A stretch of 64,000 nt of DNA from Sulfurospirillum cavolei (GTDB lineage: Bacteria; Campylobacterota; Campylobacteria; Campylobacterales; Sulfurospirillaceae), in the NCBI RefSeq assembly GCF_000813325.1, contig NZ_BBQE01000006.1; one strand, 5' to 3'. Each line of letters begins with the position of its first letter. The stretch's first letter is position 1. The notes below the pieces were generated by a model. It did not search any database. It worked only from the letters and a program-made list of their open reading frames with translations, and was not told where the DNA came from. The position numbers and the translations under genes are program-made. Shown here piece by piece: positions 43,801-52,405 of this stretch.

Positions 43801-44312
43801 CAGTGCTTTCCTCCGTTTTTATGAAGAAAATAGAGTCCCAAAGAGAGCGCTAAAATCGAAAACGAAAGGTAAAGCATCTCTAGGGCGCCTTTATACTCGG
43901 CATGAAGGACGCGCTGAAAAAAACTAACGATCAAAACCATAACGATAACTTTTGCGATTTTATCCTTTAGTTCGTCCAAAGAGCTAACGTACAAAATCTT
44001 ATCGCCGCCCGTACCTTTGGCTACGTCGATTTCGGAAACAAACAACTCATAAATACCGAAACCGAAAATCAGCAACACGACGGCAATCAGATAAAGATCG
44101 ATTGCACCGATAATATCCGCGACGATGTCGGCGTGAAAGTTTTCGGGATGAAATCCCGCAAAGAAATACTGATACGTCTGTATCAAAACGTGGTACAAAT
44201 CGGCACTGGCTAAAAAGAAAAGCGCAAATGCCGCAAAAATACTAAAAATGACCGCTAAAAGGGTCATAAGTCTTGTCGACCACAACCCTTTCTCAAATAG
44301 TTTTTCAAACAT
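43800..44312 (-). CDS. yqhA: UPF0114 (YqhA-like) membrane protein
   Basis: 170 aa with four hydrophobic segments (MTLLAVIFSIFAAFALFFLA, DLYLIAVVLLIFGFGIYELFV, VIVMVLIVSFF and the C-terminal LSFSILALSLGLYFL). The family core LIAVVLLIFGFGIYELFVSEID is clear. Function unknown. The ATG overlaps the asd stop by one base (TAATG) and the gene is coupled to hemE, making asd-yqhA-hemE one operon. The frame is open into asd, but that extension is Arg/Cys-rich and not real. Confidence 0.85.
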   Translation of the reverse strand: MFEKLFEKGLWSTRLMTLLAVIFSIFAAFALFFLASADLYHVLIQTYQYFFAGFHPENFHADIVADIIGAIDLYLIAVVLLIFGFGIYELFVSEIDVAKGTGGDKILYVSSLDELKDKIAKVIVMVLIVSFFQRVLHAEYKGALEMLYLSFSILALSLGLYFLHKNGGKH

Positions 44313-45340
44313 TAAGCCTCTTCTCTTTGAATCCATTTTTGAGCGATTCGAACCGCATTGGTTGCGGCACCCACACGAATTTGATCGGCGACGCACCATA
44401 AATGAAGCACGTTATCGCGGTTAATGTCTTTACGAATTCTTCCGACGTACGTTTCGTTGGTATCGGTCGAAATAATCGGCATCGGATACTCTTTTTTCGC
44501 CGGATTATCGATCACGACGACGTTTTCGGCGTTTTGAAGTGCTTCAACCGCTTTTTCGACGTTCACGTCTTTTTCAAAATGAATCGTAATCGCTTCCGAA
44601 TGGCTTCTCATAACGGGAACCCTAACGCACGTTGCGCTGATTTCCATCGTTTTACCCAAGATTTTTTGGGTTTCGTTAACCATTTTCATCTCTTCTTTGG
44701 TATAGTCGTTCTCCACGAAAACGTCGATGTGGGGGATAACGTTTAACGCAATTTGATGAGCAAACGTTTTGGGTTCGCATTGATCCAATTTAAACGCAAA
44801 AAAGTCTTGCATTTGATTGACCAACTCTTCCATACCGCCCTTACCCGCACCGCTAACGGCTTGATAAGTCGCAACGTCCACGCGCGTAATATTAAAAAGT
44901 TCGTCCAAAGGTTTTAAAACCTGTACCATTTGAATCGTAGAACAGTTCGGATTGGCGATAATGCCTCGATTTTGCCATTGATCGATCGCTTCGGGATTGC
45001 ATTCTGGAACAACCAACGGAACGTCCGGATCCATTCTAAAATGGCTGGTATTATCGATTACTACCGCTCCCGCTTCCGCCGCATAGGGTGCGTAATGAGC
45101 GGAAATATCGCCGCCGGCACTAAAAAACGCTATCTCGACATCGTTCTCTTCAAACGATTTTTCCGTTAATTCTAAAACTTTATAGGTTTTATCTTTAAAT
45201 TCGATTTCAATGCCCACGCTTTTGCTACTTGCCAAGGGGACTAAATTATTTACGGGAAAATCCACTTCTTCAAGAACCCTAAAAAGTTCTTCGCCAACCG
45301 CACCCGTCGCTCCGACGACGGCTACATTGTACTTTTTCAT
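44312..45340 (-). CDS. asd: Aspartate-semialdehyde dehydrogenase
   Basis: 342 aa. Reduces aspartyl-4-phosphate for lysine/diaminopimelate, threonine and methionine synthesis. NADP motif GATGAVGEELFRVLEE, nucleophile Cys in NPNCSTIQMV near residue 131, and catalytic His in MRSHSEAITI near 245. A 22-bp-arm hairpin lies in its leader. First gene of the asd-yqhA-hemE unit. Confidence 0.97.
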   Translation of the reverse strand: MKKYNVAVVGATGAVGEELFRVLEEVDFPVNNLVPLASSKSVGIEIEFKDKTYKVLELTEKSFEENDVEIAFFSAGGDISAHYAPYAAEAGAVVIDNTSHFRMDPDVPLVVPECNPEAIDQWQNRGIIANPNCSTIQMVQVLKPLDELFNITRVDVATYQAVSGAGKGGMEELVNQMQDFFAFKLDQCEPKTFAHQIALNVIPHIDVFVENDYTKEEMKMVNETQKILGKTMEISATCVRVPVMRSHSEAITIHFEKDVNVEKAVEALQNAENVVVIDNPAKKEYPMPIISTDTNETYVGRIRKDINRDNVLHLWCVADQIRVGAATNAVRIAQKWIQREEA

Positions 45341-45362
45341 CCATTTACCTTTTTATGATGTG

Positions 45363-45410
45363 AGACTTTTTTAATAACCCAATAACGCTATTAAGTTATC
45401 AAAAAAGTCT
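45363..45410 (-). promoter_or_regulatory. Long hairpin in the asd leader
   Basis: AGACTTTTTT-n-ATAACCCAATA and TATTAAGTTAT-n-AAAAAAGTCT form arms of 10 + 11 bp around ACGC, with one mismatch and two G:T pairs. It is between flgR and asd, 22 bases before the asd ATG. The T-run is on the wrong side for a standard terminator on either strand. Confidence 0.55.
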
Positions 45411-45427
45411 AAAGTATCTTGCTTTTT

Positions 45428-46591
45428 TTAAGCACTAAACCAACTGCGACTCTCTAAAAAGAGATCTTCTTTACTGATCGCTTCGCTATCGCTTAAAATA
45501 ACGGCACGTTCGACGACCGAAATAAGCTCACGAATATTTCCCGGCCAACGATAGCTCATCAGCGACTCAATCGCTTCCTCGGAAAAATAACGTTTTGCAA
45601 GACCGTATTTTTGAATGACGCGTGCCAAAACCATCTCGCCGATCGGTAAAATTTCCTCTTTTCGTTGACGAAGCGGAGGAATTTCCACGGGAATCGTATT
45701 AAGCCTGTAGTAAAGATCTTCTCGAAAACATCCCTCTTTAATACTCTTTTTAATATCGGCATTGGTTGCGGAGACGATGCGTACGTCGATGGGAATTTCT
45801 TTGGTACCTCCCACGCGTACCATCACGCGCTCTTGAATGACGCGAAGCAGTTTTGCCTGAAGCATAATCGGCATTTCGCCGATTTCGTCCAAAAAGAGCG
45901 TACCGCCGTTGGCAACCTCAAAATAGCCTTTTTTTTCGCTCGTCGCATCGGTAAATGCGCCTTTTTCATAGCCGAACAATTCGCTTTCTAAAAGATTTTC
46001 CGGAATCGCCGCCATATTGATCGCCACAAACGCGTTTTTTGCCCTCGGCGAATTCTTATGCACGTAATTGGCGAAAAGCTCTTTCCCCACGCCGCTTTCA
46101 CCCAATAGTAAGATGCTTACGTCCGTTTTTGCGGCTTTTTTGGCGATATTCAACGCTTTATCCAACTCCGGAGAGGTGGCGACGAAATCACCGTCGTTTT
46201 CGTTCGTATTTTCTGTTTTTTCAGGATTTTCTTTAACTTTCGTACGGATTTTATCATGGCGTTTAATCGCCTCGACTAAAGTCTCGATTTCAAAAGGTTT
46301 CGTTAAAAAATCTTTGACACCCAAACGTACCGATTCGATGGCACGGCTGAGCGTCGCGTTACCCGTAATAACGATAATATCGTATTGTCCGTCAAGTTTT
46401 TTGATAAACTCGATTCCGTCCATACCGGGCATATTGATGTCCGTTACGATCAAATCGACGTTTTGGTCAATTTTTTTAAGAGCATCGATCGCACTTTTGT
46501 ACGTTGAAATTTTAAATTCTTCATACTCCCCAAGTGCTATTTCGAGGGATTTTCTCATATTAATATCGTCTTCTACAATCACAACGTGCAT
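45428..46591 (-). CDS. flgR: Sigma-54 response regulator FlgR (no DNA-binding domain)
   Basis: 387 aa. Receiver domain (Asp in IVTDINMPGMDG), AAA+ domain with Walker A GESGVGKELF, sigma-54 contact loop ELFGYEKGAFTDA, Walker B LFLDEIGEMP and RWPGNIREL. The protein stops after EAISKEDLFLESRSWFSA with no Fis-type helix-turn-helix, the arrangement described for Helicobacter pylori FlgR, which activates sigma-54 flagellar genes from solution. Synteny with flgQ, flgP and gyrA matches Campylobacter jejuni. Confidence 0.9.
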   Translation of the reverse strand: MHVVIVEDDINMRKSLEIALGEYEEFKISTYKSAIDALKKIDQNVDLIVTDINMPGMDGIEFIKKLDGQYDIIVITGNATLSRAIESVRLGVKDFLTKPFEIETLVEAIKRHDKIRTKVKENPEKTENTNENDGDFVATSPELDKALNIAKKAAKTDVSILLLGESGVGKELFANYVHKNSPRAKNAFVAINMAAIPENLLESELFGYEKGAFTDATSEKKGYFEVANGGTLFLDEIGEMPIMLQAKLLRVIQERVMVRVGGTKEIPIDVRIVSATNADIKKSIKEGCFREDLYYRLNTIPVEIPPLRQRKEEILPIGEMVLARVIQKYGLAKRYFSEEAIESLMSYRWPGNIRELISVVERAVILSDSEAISKEDLFLESRSWFSA

Positions 46592-46614
46592 ATGCGGTAT
46601 GTCCTAAAAAAGTT

Positions 46615-47007
46615 TTACCTAACCGCATTTATGGTAGCAAATTCATCTTTAAAGTCTACTGTAAAGCGCACCGGCTCGATGATTAATTCGATTCTGTCTT
46701 GTTGATGCTTGAGGTTACGTTCGTTTAAAGAGAGCATGTGCGTCGAGAGCCGATAAAAACAAGGCAAAATCGTATCAAAATGTTTTCTAAGAAATGCCTC
46801 TTTCGACAAGGTCGTTTCAAAAGGCAGAGGAAGCGTACATAAAAGAGTCGATTGCCCGTCATAAGGAACCATGACGGGCGCAATATTTTTTTCTTCGTAA
46901 ACGACAAGACCGTTTGAGGTGGCGATTTTATACGAAAACCAAAAAAGATCGCCGCTAAAAAGTGCTTGCGTACTGAGTGCGATTAGTATGCAAAAAGTTC
47001 TTGCCAC
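46615..47007 (-). CDS. flgQ: FlgQ-like flagellar accessory protein
   Basis: 130 aa, exported (ARTFCILIALSTQALFSGD). I recognise it by position: in C. jejuni flgQ sits between flgP and flgR and is needed for motility, helping to place the FlgP basal disk. Sequence similarity cannot be judged by eye. It begins with GTG, 25 nt inside flgP, with a GGA upstream. Two cysteines (TLLCTLPL, ILPCFYRL) could form a disulphide. Confidence 0.72.
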   Translation of the reverse strand: MARTFCILIALSTQALFSGDLFWFSYKIATSNGLVVYEEKNIAPVMVPYDGQSTLLCTLPLPFETTLSKEAFLRKHFDTILPCFYRLSTHMLSLNERNLKHQQDRIELIIEPVRFTVDFKDEFATINAVR

Positions 47008-47423
47008 CTGCGTCCGCTCATGGAAACTTCCATTCTCACGCTATACAACCCGTCTTTAAACGTCGCATCCGTCACAACCGCATCTTTGATTAACGCATTA
47101 ACTTGCGCCGTAACGCGAGAGTCGCGCAACATCGCGTCTCTGACGGTTTCGGTAGAGTTGATTTTTACGCCGTACAATTTCTCGCCGAGTTGACGATACC
47201 CGTCGGTAATCGCCGCACGTTTTGCTAAAGCAATCGCTTGTGCGGGAGAAACCGTATTTTGCGGTGCAATGCCCTCACCGTAAACGACAATCGATTTATC
47301 GCTATTAAAATCGTACAATGCCGCTTTGGGGTCTTTGACGGGTTCTTCTTTTTTCGCCGCACATCCCACGATCAGAAGCAATACACATAAGCTTGCCGTA
47401 CATGTCACAAGTCTTTTCAACAT
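46983..47423 (-). CDS. flgP: LPP20-family lipoprotein FlgP
   Basis: 146 aa. Lipoprotein signal ending in LLIVGCAAKK (Cys at about residue 21). The LPP20 domain begins at VYGEGIAP and includes AQAIALAKRAAITDGYRQLGEKLYGVKI and ends with MSGRRWQELFA. In C. jejuni FlgP forms the large basal disk of the flagellar motor. Next to gyrA and upstream of flgQ and flgR as in that species. Confidence 0.85.
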   Translation of the reverse strand: MLKRLVTCTASLCVLLLIVGCAAKKEEPVKDPKAALYDFNSDKSIVVYGEGIAPQNTVSPAQAIALAKRAAITDGYRQLGEKLYGVKINSTETVRDAMLRDSRVTAQVNALIKDAVVTDATFKDGLYSVRMEVSMSGRRWQELFAY

Positions 47424-47462
47424 AGCTACGCCTTTTTAGAATTTTTTAATGAAAAGCAACTA

Positions 47463-49997
47463 CTATTCCACCTCATCGGTCGCTCCTGTTTCCTCCGAGA
47501 GCAAAGAAGCTCCGTTGTTCTCTCCGCCTTCTTCGTCAAGCATCTCCGTCTCTTCGTCTTCTTCTTTCGGACAACGTGCGATACTAGCCACTACGTCGCT
47601 TCCTTCGATCGAAACCACTTTGACGCCGCTTGTGTTACGTCCCGCTTTGCGAATCGTTTCCATATCGACGCGAATCATTTTACCGCTACTGCTTAACGCC
47701 ATTAAATCTTTGTCTTCGTCAACGATAACGACACCGACTAAATCGGCCGTTTTCGCCGTAAGTTTCATAGCGATAACACCTTTTCCGCCGCGATTTTGTA
47801 AGCGATACTCTTCGGCGGTCGTTCGCTTACCGATACCTTTTTCGGTAACGGTCAATAACTCTTCTTGCTCGTTATAAATGACCGCAGCACCTACGACACA
47901 ATCGTTTTCTTCTTTAAAACGAATTCCCGTAACGCCTCTTGCGGTTCTACCGATCTCTCGTGCATCGCCGACTTCAAAACGGATACACATGCCTTTTTTC
48001 GTAACGATAAAGAGGTATTGCGCCTCTTGCGTGACGATTTTTGCAGTCACCAAACCGTCATCATCGTCTAAAGTAATCGCACGAACGCCTACGGAACGGA
48101 TGTTTTTAAATTCACTTAAATTCGTACGTTTGATAATACCGTTTTTCGTAAAGAAGGCTAGCGATTTGGTCTCGTCAAAATCGGTCGTCGGAATGATCGC
48201 CATAATTTTTTCTTCGGCTTGAAGCTGAATAAGATTCACAACCGCTTTGCCTTTTGCCGTACGACTGCCTTCTGGGATTTTATAGACTTTAAGCCAATAA
48301 AGCTGTCCTTTGTCCGTTACGAACATCAACGTGTCGTGCGTATCGGAGACGAAGAAACTTTCGATAAAGTCGTCGTCGTACGTCGTAACGGCGATTTTGC
48401 CTTTTCCACCGCGTTTTTGTTTTTCATATTGTTTGAGCGGAACGCGTTTGATGTAGCCGCGGTGCGTAATGGTGACAACCATCGGCTCGTTCGCAATCAA
48501 GTCTTCCACGTCGATGTCGTCGTAGTCGTCTACGATTTCGGTAATACGTTTGGATTTGAATTTGTCTTTAAGCTCGATCAACTCTTCTTTAATCAAATCG
48601 TTCAATAACGCTTCGCTGCGTAAAATATCGCTTAAGCGTTGAATCTCTTTGAGCAATTCGGCCAATTCGTTTTCGATTTTATCGCGCTCCAAGCCCGTTA
48701 AACGTTGTAAGCGCATATCTAAAATCGCGCCTGCTTGTACTTCGCTTAAGTGAAAACGCTCGATTAAGCCCTCTTTTGCACTTTTCGTATCGGCACTGCC
48801 TTTGATCAATGCGATGATTTCGTCGATGTTGTCAAGTGCAATTTTCAGACCTTCTAAAATGTGCGCTTTAGCTTTGGCTTTTTCAAGATCGAAAATCGTA
48901 CGTCGGATAATAACCGTCTTTCTGTGGCGTAAGAAGAGTTGCAGCAACTCGATAAGCGTGAAAATTTTCGGCTCTTTATTGTAAATCGCCAACAAAATAA
49001 CGCCGAACGTTACTTCCATGTTCGTCGATTTGTAGAGGTTGTTCAAAACGATGTCACTCATCGCTTCACGCTTGAGTTCTATTACCAAACGAATACCGTC
49101 GCGATCGCTTTCGTCGCGAATTTCGCTGATCCCTTCGATCATCTTCTCTTTCACGAGGGCTACGATTTGCTCGATCAAACGAACTTTGTTGACTTGATAG
49201 GGTAGTTCGTCTAGAACGATAATGTCTTTGTTGCCCTTTTTCTCGATATGCGTTTTAGCACGAATTCTCACGCGACCTCGTCCGGTACGATACGCTTCGA
49301 TGATACCTTTTTTACCGAAAATGATACCGCTGGTCGGGAAATCGGGACCTTTGATAAATTCCATGATCTCTTCAAGCGTGGCTTCGGGATTGTCGATGAG
49401 CAATAAAAGACCGTCTAAGAGTTCGTCCAAACAATGCGGAGGGATATTGGTCGCCATACCGACGGCAATACCGCTAGAGCCGTTTAGCAGCAAGTTGGGA
49501 ACGCGACTTGGTAAAACATCCGGTTCGACCATACTGTCGTCGTAGTTCGGTACGAAATCGACCGTGTCTTTATCAAGATCGCGTAAAAGTTCTTCCGCAA
49601 GCGGTGTCATACGAGCTTCGGTATAACGCATCGCCGCCGCGTTATCGCCGTCGATGGAACCGAAGTTTCCTTGCCCGTCAACCATCGGAATACGCATCGA
49701 AAAGGGTTGTGCCATACGAACAAGGGCATCATACACCGCCGTATCGCCGTGCGGGTGATACTTACCGATAACGTCGCCCACGATACGTGCCGACTTTTTA
49801 TACGGACTTCGAGACGATACCGCCAAATCGTTCATCGCGTATAAGATACGTCGGTGAACCGGTTTGAGTCCGTCTCTGGCATCGGGAAGCGCACGCCCGA
49901 TAATAACGCTCATCGAGTAATCGAGGTAACTCGTTTTAATCGACTCTTCGATGTTAATCGTTTTGATATCTTGGTTGGCATCAAAAATAGTATCCAT
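47463..49997 (-). CDS. gyrA: DNA gyrase subunit A
   Basis: 844 aa, breakage-reunion subunit of gyrase. The active-site Tyr is in AAMRYTEARMT; the quinolone-determining region reads GKYHPHGDTAVYDALVRM, with Thr at the Ser83 position as in wild-type Campylobacter and the Asp87 equivalent intact. The GyrA-box QKRGGKGK is in the C-terminal wrapping domain. The tail is acidic (EEDEETEMLDEEGG). It heads the flgP-flgQ-flgR group. Confidence 0.97.
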   Translation of the reverse strand: MDTIFDANQDIKTINIEESIKTSYLDYSMSVIIGRALPDARDGLKPVHRRILYAMNDLAVSSRSPYKKSARIVGDVIGKYHPHGDTAVYDALVRMAQPFSMRIPMVDGQGNFGSIDGDNAAAMRYTEARMTPLAEELLRDLDKDTVDFVPNYDDSMVEPDVLPSRVPNLLLNGSSGIAVGMATNIPPHCLDELLDGLLLLIDNPEATLEEIMEFIKGPDFPTSGIIFGKKGIIEAYRTGRGRVRIRAKTHIEKKGNKDIIVLDELPYQVNKVRLIEQIVALVKEKMIEGISEIRDESDRDGIRLVIELKREAMSDIVLNNLYKSTNMEVTFGVILLAIYNKEPKIFTLIELLQLFLRHRKTVIIRRTIFDLEKAKAKAHILEGLKIALDNIDEIIALIKGSADTKSAKEGLIERFHLSEVQAGAILDMRLQRLTGLERDKIENELAELLKEIQRLSDILRSEALLNDLIKEELIELKDKFKSKRITEIVDDYDDIDVEDLIANEPMVVTITHRGYIKRVPLKQYEKQKRGGKGKIAVTTYDDDFIESFFVSDTHDTLMFVTDKGQLYWLKVYKIPEGSRTAKGKAVVNLIQLQAEEKIMAIIPTTDFDETKSLAFFTKNGIIKRTNLSEFKNIRSVGVRAITLDDDDGLVTAKIVTQEAQYLFIVTKKGMCIRFEVGDAREIGRTARGVTGIRFKEENDCVVGAAVIYNEQEELLTVTEKGIGKRTTAEEYRLQNRGGKGVIAMKLTAKTADLVGVVIVDEDKDLMALSSSGKMIRVDMETIRKAGRNTSGVKVVSIEGSDVVASIARCPKEEDEETEMLDEEGGENNGASLLSEETGATDEVE

Positions 49998-50057
49998 TCA
50001 TTAACCTTACAATATAAATTAATTTGATTATACTTTATTTTTCTTTTGTTTTCCATA

Positions 50058-50084
50058 GGGGTCAGGGCTAAACTTTTAACTTTT
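50058..50084. repeat. Left inverted repeat of RAYT element
   Basis: GGGGTCAGGGCTAAAC at the outer end of a 27-bp repeat that matches the complement of 50876-50902 at 26 of 27 positions. It contains the stop codon of the transposase gene (50076-50078). Confidence 0.85.
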
Positions 50085-50834
50085 GAGGATTTTACTGACT
50101 CCTGCAACGCTTAAAAGCAAATACCGTGCAATCTCGCTTTTACTGTATCCGTCCGCATAAGCTTTTTTGATAGCATCGTTACGTTCTGTTTTATGAGTTG
50201 CATAGGCAAAATGCGTCGCAAGTTCTTTGACATGTAACGCAACAATCGTCTCGTCTTCTTTTTTGTACCGCGTACGATGAAACCGTTCGATCGAAGAACG
50301 CTCGTTATCGCTTAAAGGAATTGCCAATAAGTTAAACAACTCCCCCGTAGGATAGTTTCTCAGAACAAAAGAATTTTGCAAAAACGCAGGAATCGCATCT
50401 TTTAAAATCGCATAAGAAGCACAATAGGGATAAAGACCTATTTTAGAACTTATTCCGGCTTTAACGGGATTGTTTTCGATGTATTTGAACAATGTCAAAA
50501 GATAATTTTCGTCCAAGACGTACCACGACTTGAAGCGATCTTGCCATAGATGTCCTACGCGATTATACCGTTTGTTAAAATACGAAGCGTACTGCGAATT
50601 GAGCTGACGCATCGCCGAGGAGAGATTTTCACGCTTGTTTTCAATCAAAAGGTGGTAATGATTGTCCATCAGGCAAAACGCATGAATGTTGAGCTTGAAT
50701 TCACGTGCGATACTTGCCATCAGCTCAATAAACTTCACTTTATCGTTTTCATCTTCAAAAACATTGCCTTTAGCAACGCCTCGATTGTACACATGATGGT
50801 AGCCTAAATTTTCAATACGTAATCTTCGCGGCAT
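50076..50834 (-). CDS. REP-associated tyrosine transposase-like protein (RAYT, TnpA_REP)
   Basis: 252 aa Y1 transposase. The HUH motif is in CLMDNHYHLLIE near residue 60; a probable catalytic Tyr is in NSQYASYFN near 90; ENNPVKAG and HLWQDRFKSWYV are family hallmarks. The C-terminal third carries a helix-turn-helix-like segment AYADGYSKSEIARYLLLSVAGVSKIL. RAYTs move or copy REP-type hairpins. Both sides carry a 27-bp inverted repeat, so gene and repeats look like one mobile unit inserted between gyrA and the next gene. Frame is intact. Confidence 0.9.
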   Translation of the reverse strand: MPRRLRIENLGYHHVYNRGVAKGNVFEDENDKVKFIELMASIAREFKLNIHAFCLMDNHYHLLIENKRENLSSAMRQLNSQYASYFNKRYNRVGHLWQDRFKSWYVLDENYLLTLFKYIENNPVKAGISSKIGLYPYCASYAILKDAIPAFLQNSFVLRNYPTGELFNLLAIPLSDNERSSIERFHRTRYKKEDETIVALHVKELATHFAYATHKTERNDAIKKAYADGYSKSEIARYLLLSVAGVSKILKS

Positions 50835-50875
50835 AATGACTCTTTTTTTTGCTAAAATTATAACACGAAACGCTA

Positions 50876-50902
50876 AAAAGTAAAAAGTTTAGCCCTGACC
50901 CC
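50876..50902. repeat. Right inverted repeat of RAYT element
   Basis: Mirror of 50058-50084, ending GTTTAGCCCTGACCCC. It lies 41 bases upstream of the transposase ATG and 16 bases upstream of the next gene's ATG, so it replaces that gene's promoter region. Confidence 0.85.
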
Positions 50903-50918
50903 TTTTGAAAGAAAACCG

Positions 50919-51404
50919 ATGAATGAAACCGTTTTAAAAGTCGCAGTTATTATAGCGATCTTAATAATGTTTGTGCTTCTTTACGTCACGGGCATTGCCT
51001 TTGTCTTGAACCACTCGACGATGGGCACACTTTTTGTACATAAACTTGCCGCACTGGCGGTCTTAATACTCTTGGGTATTCATGCATACTTGCGACGCTG
51101 TACGATTCGAAGGCTTTTACAAGAGTGTATCGCTATCGCGCGTAACAAGCACATTCGCCATGAAGATAACGTCGAATTTTTAATCCGTAATACTAAAAAT
51201 CAATCGTTTCAAGAGCTCTGTACGTGGTTTGGTTGCGATGCTTCTTTGCTACGACAAAAGCTCTTGGAAAATCACGTCCTCATCCGGTGTACGGAAGATT
51301 CTCTCAAAACCATTGCCAAAGAGAACGATAAAGATTTGTATGAAATTTTTTTGCTGATGATAAAGCTACATGTAGAGCAAAAAACGTCCCCCTATGCAGA
51401 TTGA
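50919..51404 (+). CDS. Membrane protein, DUF4405-like
   Basis: 161 aa. Two membrane segments (VAVIIAILIMFVLLYVTGIAFVL and LAALAVLILLGIHAYL) and a cytosolic part with two His in or near the helices (NHSTMG, VHKL, GIHAYL). The pattern, with a short soluble C-terminal domain of helices (SFQELCTWFGCDASLLRQKLLENH), is like the 275-aa protein at 55297. Heme binding by the membrane His residues is possible but not shown. It follows the RAYT element directly; SD GAAAG is weak. Confidence 0.6.
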   Translation: MNETVLKVAVIIAILIMFVLLYVTGIAFVLNHSTMGTLFVHKLAALAVLILLGIHAYLRRCTIRRLLQECIAIARNKHIRHEDNVEFLIRNTKNQSFQELCTWFGCDASLLRQKLLENHVLIRCTEDSLKTIAKENDKDLYEIFLLMIKLHVEQKTSPYAD

Positions 51405-51460
51405 CTCGATTTTAAGCAGATTATTACTATGATTAAAAATAAAATTAAAGGGCATGTATA

Positions 51461-51736
51461 ATGAAAAAGTTAATACTGGTGCTATTATTAAACTCAATGA
51501 TGTTTGGGTGGGATTGTAGTTATGTCACCAACTCAGCCAAAGTATCGGACGATCTAATATGCCGAAGAGCCGCTTATCTTGAGACATCGATCCATACGGA
51601 CAACTACCGAGATAACACTAGTTTTAGCGTCTCTCAATTAAAAAATGAAAAACATAGCGAAGTTGTACAACTTTTAATGCAAGAAGCCGAAACATGTTTC
51701 ACTTCGTGTATGAAAGCATTAAAATCACGAAAATAA
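51461..51736 (+). CDS. Hypothetical exported Cys-containing protein
   Basis: 91 aa with signal peptide MKKLILVLLLNSMMFG-WDC. The mature chain has four cysteines (DCSY, DLICRR, AETCFTSCMK), which may pair. Not recognised. It stands 56 nt after the membrane-protein gene on the same strand. Confidence 0.6.
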   Translation: MKKLILVLLLNSMMFGWDCSYVTNSAKVSDDLICRRAAYLETSIHTDNYRDNTSFSVSQLKNEKHSEVVQLLMQEAETCFTSCMKALKSRK

Positions 51737-51820
51737 AAGCTCTTTCAAGACGATTTGAAGCGTACACGCCTCCGGTCGTCTTTTTCTATCAACATACGTT
51801 TTAGACTCAAAACTCCGTAT

Positions 51821-52393
51821 TTACCCCTCTTTGGCATCTGCCAACACCAGTGCGAACAAGACATTGACACCGTGCTTTTTGAGTGTTTCATGCGCCTCTT
51901 CCAACGTACTTCCCGTAGTGATAATGTCGTCGATCAAAATAGCGTCTATTTCACCTTTACATGTAACGATAAAATCGCGTTTATTGGCTTGCCTAAAGGC
52001 TCTGCTTTTACCCGAATAACTCTCATGATTTTGTGCTCTTAAACTCCCGTACAACGGTGTTAAAAAAGGCTGGGTCGCTTTGGCTAAAATCGCGCTGTGC
52101 GAATAGCCGTGTCTCACATGATCGTCAATGGGAACGGCGCAAATGCCGCTTGGAAGCTCAAAGGTTTTTAGAAACTCAAAAAACGTGTGCTTCCCAAGTT
52201 GTGCGAAAATCTTTGCGCCGATGTAAGTGTGTTTGGTGTGAAGCAATGGGGCAATGTCGTGATAGCCGTAGAAAGAATAGACTTTAAGTCCGCTCGGCAA
52301 AATTCGAAAAGCAGGCGTGGGAGCTAAAATAGTTTGCAGACAGGTTTTGCAAAGCGGTTGCCAACTGAGCTTTAAACAAAGATGGCAACGCAT
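51821..52393 (-). CDS. comF: ComF-family phosphoribosyltransferase-like protein
   Basis: 190 aa. N-terminal zinc-binding cysteines CHLCLKL and CKTCLQ, then a PRTase fold with the PRPP loop AILIDDIITTGSTLEEA. ComF is needed for natural transformation in several bacteria, acting on incoming single-stranded DNA in the cytoplasm. It starts 12 nt before lepA ends... the lepA stop lies 12 nt beyond its own start on the same strand, so it may be expressed with lepA. An ACATGTAAG copy (52395-52403) directly precedes its ATG. Confidence 0.85.
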   Translation of the reverse strand: MRCHLCLKLSWQPLCKTCLQTILAPTPAFRILPSGLKVYSFYGYHDIAPLLHTKHTYIGAKIFAQLGKHTFFEFLKTFELPSGICAVPIDDHVRHGYSHSAILAKATQPFLTPLYGSLRAQNHESYSGKSRAFRQANKRDFIVTCKGEIDAILIDDIITTGSTLEEAHETLKKHGVNVLFALVLADAKEG

Positions 52394-52405
52394 GACATGT
52401 AAGAA

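Noticed and set aside
43800..44399. Longer form of the UPF0114 protein starting at 44399
   Set aside because: The extension overlaps asd and is Cys/Arg-rich; TAATG coupling at 44312 is normal.
45363..45410. Terminator for flgR
   Set aside because: T-runs lie before the stem on both strands; a standard terminator needs them after it.
49661..49771. Quinolone resistance change in gyrA
   Set aside because: Thr at the Ser83 position is the usual state in Campylobacter-type GyrA and the Asp is intact; no resistance claim is justified.
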